A stretch of DNA of 10,543 nt from Wenzhouxiangella sp. (GTDB lineage: Bacteria > Pseudomonadota > Gammaproteobacteria > Xanthomonadales > Wenzhouxiangellaceae). Positions 7,619 to 10,543 of the stretch are shown one piece after another. Each line of letters opens with the position of its first letter. The stretch's first letter is position 1. The notes beneath the pieces were generated by a model. It searched no databases. It was not told the origin of the DNA and saw only the letters and a program-made list of their open reading frames with translations. The position numbers and the translations under genes are program-made. The stretch spans positions 1 through 10,543 of the forward strand of contig SLJA01000213.1 in assembly GCA_007135355.1 (NCBI GenBank), in the 5' to 3' direction.

Positions 7619-7645
7619 TGACCTGAGCCCCGCATCGGCGATAAT
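7618..7645 (+). promoter_or_regulatory. Sigma70-type promoter for the envelope gene cluster
   Basis: TTGACC (7618-7623) and GATAAT (7640-7645) are separated by 16 bases, each matching the sigma70 consensus at five of six positions. Transcription would begin near 7652, giving a leader of about 30 bases before the start codon proposed at 7683 and placing the GGAGG ribosome site inside that leader. This short leader is an independent argument for translation starting at about 7683. Confidence 0.72.
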
Positions 7646-7671
7646 GACGGGTTGCTGAAACATTGTTTCGT

Positions 7672-7676
7672 GGAGG
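7672..7676 (+). promoter_or_regulatory. Ribosome binding site pointing to a CTG start
   Basis: GGAGG is followed six bases later by CTG at 7683-7685, the ideal distance. No ATG, GTG or TTG occurs in the reading frame between the upstream in-frame stop (TGA 7656-7658) and GTG 7791. The site therefore favours a non-canonical start, or a local sequence error. Confidence 0.7.
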
Positions 7677-7682
7677 TGCATT

Positions 7683-9311
7683 CTGCTCTCTGCCCGTCAT
7701 TCCCACGCCTGGCTGAGCGGCGCTTTACTGCTGACCCTGTCCGCCTGCGCCACGATTGAGCCGCGTGAACCGGCGACCGAGCCCGACGCCGTGCCAGGCC
7801 ACGTGCCGTATTACCTGAAAGCAGAGCTGGACGATCCGTTCGAGGCCATCGACCAGGCCACCCGGCGCATTACCCGGGAGCCGCGCCGGGTCATTGAGCC
7901 TGAGCCCAGCGCCGAGGTCGAGCCGGATCTGTTGACACGAATTGTCGAGCGTTTCGAGTTCAGCGAGTGTCCGGACGGCAGTCCGGCCCTGCAGTGGGCC
8001 GAATGGTTCGGCGCCAGACCGGATTACATGGAACGCGTGCTCAACCGCGCCCATCCCTGGCTTTACGACATCGCCAATGAACTCGATGCGCGCGCCCTGC
8101 CGGGCGAGCTGGCGCTGTTGCCCATCGTTGAAAGTGCTTTCGATCCCTTTGCCTATTCGCGCGAACGAGCCTCCGGAACCTGGCAGTTTCTCAGCTCCAC
8201 CGCAACCGATCGCGGTGTTCAGATCAATGACTGGTACGACGGCAGACGCGATGTCCATGTCGCCACCCGCGCCGCGCTGGATTACCTGACCCTGTTGAAC
8301 CAGTTGTTCGACGGCGACTGGAACCTCGCCCTGGCCGCTTACAACGCCGGTCAGGGACGAGTGCAAAGAGCCATACGCAGCAACGCGGCCCGCAATCGAG
8401 GAACCCAATGGGATCAACTGACACTGCCGCGCGAGACGCGAGCCTATGTGCCCAAGCTGCACGGTCTGGGCTGCCTGTTTCGGGAGCCCGGGCGGTTTGG
8501 CCTGGAGTTGCCGGTATGGAATAACGAGCCGCTGGTCGCCCGGATTGAGCTGCCCGGCCCCACCGACGTGGTCGCGCTGTCGGCCAAGGCCGATCTGGAG
8601 ATTGCCGAGCTGGTGGCGCTCAACCCAGGCTTGAACCGCCACCTCACGCCGCCGGGCGGACCCCATCACGTCTTTGTGCCGATTGAGCGCGCCGATGATG
8701 TCGTCGCCGTGCTGCCTCTGCTCAATGGCGAGGATTTGCTGACCTGGCAAGAAATTACGGTTCGCCGGGGCGATAGCTTGTCCGTGCTGGCGCAGCGCAA
8801 TAACACCAGCGTTGCGGCCCTCAAGGAAGCCAATAATCTCAATGGCGATCACTTGGCGATCGGCCAGGTCCTGCGTTTGCCCAGCGCGAACGGCAACTTG
8901 CCCAGCGACAGCGCCTGGGCTTACCGATACCAGGAAATGGCCAATCTGCAGGAACGCCTGCTGCCGACCCGCCACTTCCATCATCGCGTGCGGCCAGGAG
9001 AGAGCCTGTGGGTCATTGCGCGACGCTACTCAGTAAGCGTCAACGACCTGCAGCGCTGGAACAATCTGGGTCAAAGCACGATGATCCGTCCGGGCCAGCG
9101 CCTGAGCATTCGGGCCGATACAGCGGCCGGCAGCACGCCTGCGCGATCGCAGCCCAGTCAGTACACCGTGCGCAATGGGGACTCCTTGTGGATTATTGCG
9201 CGTCGCTTGAATGTCTCGTTGGCGGACTTGATGCGTTGGAATAACCTGAACGAGAACAGCATCCTGCGGCCTGGGCAGGTGCTCACCATTCGGCGTGGCG
9301 AACGTGCGTGA
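7683..9311 (+). CDS. mltD: MltD-like membrane-bound lytic murein transglycosylase with LysM domains
   Basis: This enzyme would cleave the MurNAc-GlcNAc bond of peptidoglycan, forming 1,6-anhydro ends, from an outer-membrane lipid anchor. Read from 7683 it has 542 residues. The signal peptide is LLSARHSHAWLSGALLLTLSAC (split here as n-region LLSARHSHAW, then LSGALLLTLSAC) with lipobox LSAC (Cys22). The SLT catalytic domain follows, with LPIVESAFDPFAYS (catalytic Glu at residue 150, codon 8130-8132), ASGTWQF and LALAAYNAGQGRV. Three LysM peptidoglycan-binding domains lie at about residues 355-400, 434-477 and 493-538; E. coli MltD has two, as I remember. A less clear LysM-like stretch (about 284-340) precedes them. 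No ATG/GTG/TTG start keeps the signal peptide; GTG 7791 would give a 506-residue form without it. I place the start at CTG 7683. The gene overlaps the next one by eight bases or more. Confidence 0.9.
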   Translation: MLSARHSHAWLSGALLLTLSACATIEPREPATEPDAVPGHVPYYLKAELDDPFEAIDQATRRITREPRRVIEPEPSAEVEPDLLTRIVERFEFSECPDGSPALQWAEWFGARPDYMERVLNRAHPWLYDIANELDARALPGELALLPIVESAFDPFAYSRERASGTWQFLSSTATDRGVQINDWYDGRRDVHVATRAALDYLTLLNQLFDGDWNLALAAYNAGQGRVQRAIRSNAARNRGTQWDQLTLPRETRAYVPKLHGLGCLFREPGRFGLELPVWNNEPLVARIELPGPTDVVALSAKADLEIAELVALNPGLNRHLTPPGGPHHVFVPIERADDVVAVLPLLNGEDLLTWQEITVRRGDSLSVLAQRNNTSVAALKEANNLNGDHLAIGQVLRLPSANGNLPSDSAWAYRYQEMANLQERLLPTRHFHHRVRPGESLWVIARRYSVSVNDLQRWNNLGQSTMIRPGQRLSIRADTAAGSTPARSQPSQYTVRNGDSLWIIARRLNVSLADLMRWNNLNENSILRPGQVLTIRRGERA

Positions 9312-10128
9312 AGCGATCTTCCGATCCGTTGCGGGCGCCCTGCTGCTCAGCGCGCTGGCGGGCCATGGTGCGGCCGGCGTCGAGCTCGACGGACCGGTGG
9401 TTCAGGGTGGATTGATCTTCGGGCAAGCTCCGGAGGGCAGCCGGGCCTGGCTTGACGGGCAATCGCTCATGGTCTCGCCACACGGCCTGTTTTTGATCGG
9501 CTTGGGTCGCGACGAGACCGATGCGAGGACGCTCGAGGTCGAATTGCCCGATGGCGAGCGCTGGTCACAGACCCTGATACCGGAGCCGCGCAGTTTCGAC
9601 ATTCAGCGCATTGATGGCCTGCCCGACGCCCAAGTGACGCCCCGGCCGGAGGTGCTGCAGAGAATCCGCGACGATGCTGCCATGGCAAGACGGGCGCGCG
9701 AGCGCCGCGACGCCCGGACCGACTGGGACGCCGGTTTCATCTGGCCGCTGCACGGGCGGATCACCGGCGTCTACGGGTCTCAGCGCATCCTTAACGGGCA
9801 GCCGCGGGCGCCGCACTGGGGGATTGATATCGCGGCCCCAACCGGCACGCCGGTCAAAGCACCGGCCGCCGGGCTGGTTACTCTGACGCACCCCGACATG
9901 TACTTCTCCGGCGGCACGATCTTCGTCGATCATGGTCATGGGCTGGTCTCGGCCTTCCTGCACTTGAGCGAGATCCTGGTCGAAAGCGGCCAGCGGGTGG
10001 AACAGGGCGACATCATTGGACGGGTGGGAGCAACCGGGCGCGCAACCGGGCCCCATCTGGACTGGCGTGTCAATCTGGGTGACACTCGAGTTGATCCGAT
10101 GTTGCTGCTGCCACCGGCGCCGGAATAA
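9304..10128 (+). CDS. Exported M23-family (LytM-like) peptidase with HLD in place of HLH
   Basis: The C-terminal half is an M23 domain, a zinc endopeptidase fold that cuts peptidoglycan peptides. PHWGIDIAAPTGTPV supplies HxxxD (His and Asp at residues 171 and 175 counted from GTG 9304), FLHLSE the next His (220), and TGPHLDWRV the last pair (His251, Asp253). The last residue is normally His and a zinc ligand; here it is Asp, as I remember from many proteobacterial relatives with GPHLDWR. The N-terminus is a signal peptide (residues 1 to about 24), then a beta-rich domain and a charged helical linker (about 115-140) leading to GFIWPLHGRITGVYGSQR. Total length is 274 residues. GTG 9295 is an alternative start; both overlap the end of the transglycosylase gene, which suggests coupled translation. 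It could be an active Asp-ligated enzyme or a binding/activator protein. Confidence 0.9.
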   Translation: MREAIFRSVAGALLLSALAGHGAAGVELDGPVVQGGLIFGQAPEGSRAWLDGQSLMVSPHGLFLIGLGRDETDARTLEVELPDGERWSQTLIPEPRSFDIQRIDGLPDAQVTPRPEVLQRIRDDAAMARRARERRDARTDWDAGFIWPLHGRITGVYGSQRILNGQPRAPHWGIDIAAPTGTPVKAPAAGLVTLTHPDMYFSGGTIFVDHGHGLVSAFLHLSEILVESGQRVEQGDIIGRVGATGRATGPHLDWRVNLGDTRVDPMLLLPPAPE

Positions 10129-10137
10129 ACCCGATCC

Positions 10138-10543
10138 ATGATCCGGCCCATCACTGCCATTCTGGTCACTTCTGTGCTGATGGGTTGCGCCACCAGTTCG
10201 GACACCGCGCGCGACACACCTGCCGACGACGGCTTCGATCTGCAAACGATGGCTGCGGTAATTGCCGGTGATTACGTATCCGTGCGCCAGCCCGGAGAAA
10301 TAATGGAAATGGTCAGACTGAGCGTCGATCCCGAGCCGGCGGCGCCAGGGATCCTGCTGGTTTTGACGCAACATCGCGCCGACAGCCAGCGCGTCTTTGA
10401 ACTGTACCTGACGCCAACAGATTCCGACGATCGCTTCGACGGTCGCTTTATTCCGCTGCGTGCCGACCGAGGCAGCGCGGGACCCGCCTGCGACATGCGT
10501 TTTCGCCTTGCCGCCGGACGCCTGGTCGGGGAGACGGACCCAG
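10138..10543 (+). CDS. Small lipoprotein of unknown function (3' end outside window)
   Basis: An ATG at 10138-10140 opens a frame that stays open to the window edge (135 codons plus one base). It starts nine bases after the M23 gene stop, so it is probably in the same transcript, though no clear ribosome site precedes it. The product begins MIRPITAILVTSVLMGCATSS, a signal peptide with lipobox VLMGC (Cys17). A soluble domain follows with AVIAGDYVSVRQPGEIMEMVRLSV, FELYLTPTDSDDRFDGRFIPLR and ACDMRFRLAAGRLVGETDP. The layout (a start resembling 'LAGxY', then a Cys-Asp-containing strand and a 'GxT' motif) faintly recalls the CpeT/CpcT-like fold, but I do not claim that assignment. Most likely an envelope lipoprotein; its role is unknown. 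Confidence 0.75.
   Translation, partial: MIRPITAILVTSVLMGCATSSDTARDTPADDGFDLQTMAAVIAGDYVSVRQPGEIMEMVRLSVDPEPAAPGILLVLTQHRADSQRVFELYLTPTDSDDRFDGRFIPLRADRGSAGPACDMRFRLAAGRLVGETDP

Larger units (their letters stand above)
7339..7682. other. Divergent intergenic control region between nqrA and the MltD-like gene
   Basis: These 344 bases hold no convincing gene. Rightward, there is a clear promoter at 7618-7645 and a ribosome site at 7672-7676. Leftward, the nqr promoter must lie here, but I see no strong -35/-10 pair on the minus strand. The best AT-rich candidate is GATAAAAAC (minus strand, 7467-7475), which lacks a good -35 partner. Structures present are a perfect palindrome at 7603-7618; a six-pair stem with a TTTT loop at 7508-7523 that competes with a longer-range eight-pair stem (7482-7489 with 7518-7525); a bulged hairpin at 7530-7549 (GGCTAAGCT / AGCTTGCC); and a five-pair dyad GAAAC-ATT-GTTTC at 7657-7669 near the rightward transcript start. 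Short ORFs reading through this region look like chance. Confidence 0.7.

Noticed and set aside
7340..7626. Short plus-strand frames (82-93 codons) in the intergenic region.
   Set aside because: They overlap the divergent control region and the rightward promoter, show no good ribosome site and have unremarkable composition.
7725..8984. A 419-residue open frame on the minus strand.
   Set aside because: It lies fully opposite the MltD-like gene, whose SLT and LysM motifs are unmistakable. The antisense product shows no domain. Long antisense frames are common in GC-rich coding DNA.
9565..10374. A 269-residue open frame on the minus strand.
   Set aside because: It is antisense to the M23 peptidase gene and the following lipoprotein gene, and has no recognisable features.

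Overview
The window looks like a stretch of ordinary chromosome from a GC-rich Gammaproteobacterium. This rests on the classical nqrABCDEF-apbE-nqrM gene order, the close likeness of the Nqr proteins (as I remember them) to those of Vibrio, and a proteobacterial-type MltD-like lytic transglycosylase. I cannot name the genus. No IS element, phage gene, tRNA, rRNA or CRISPR array was found.

Layout. Bases 1-214 are non-coding and hold two diverged, oppositely oriented copies of a 37-base repeat. Bases 215-7338 (minus strand) are one compact operon. Read in the direction of transcription it is nqrA, nqrB, nqrC, nqrD, nqrE, nqrF, apbE, nqrM, with junctions that overlap or are separated by at most 14 bases. 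Bases 7339-7682 are a divergent control region with a good sigma70-type promoter facing right, a perfect 16-base palindrome beside its -35 box, and several competing hairpins. From 7683 to the right edge (plus strand) come three cell-envelope genes in tight order: an MltD-like lipoprotein lytic transglycosylase with three LysM domains, an exported M23 peptidase, and the first 135 codons of a small lipoprotein of unknown function.

How the genes work together. NqrA-F form the sodium-pumping NADH:ubiquinone oxidoreductase. NqrF takes electrons from NADH through FAD and a 2Fe-2S cluster. NqrD/NqrE carry an iron centre, NqrC and NqrB carry covalent FMN, and NqrB/NqrA deliver electrons to quinone while sodium is exported. 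ApbE attaches the FMN groups and NqrM is the iron-centre maturation factor, so the operon encodes the pump with two dedicated assembly factors. The rightward genes act on peptidoglycan: the transglycosylase cuts glycan strands and the M23 protein would cut, or bind, peptide crosslinks.

Most notable points. The transglycosylase has no ATG, GTG or TTG start that preserves its lipoprotein signal peptide. A CTG at 7683 is perfectly placed behind a strong ribosome site and promoter. The M23 protein has Asp in place of the last His of the usual HxH motif. The intergenic region has a clean operator-like palindrome. I found no convincing sign of a wholly new system here.
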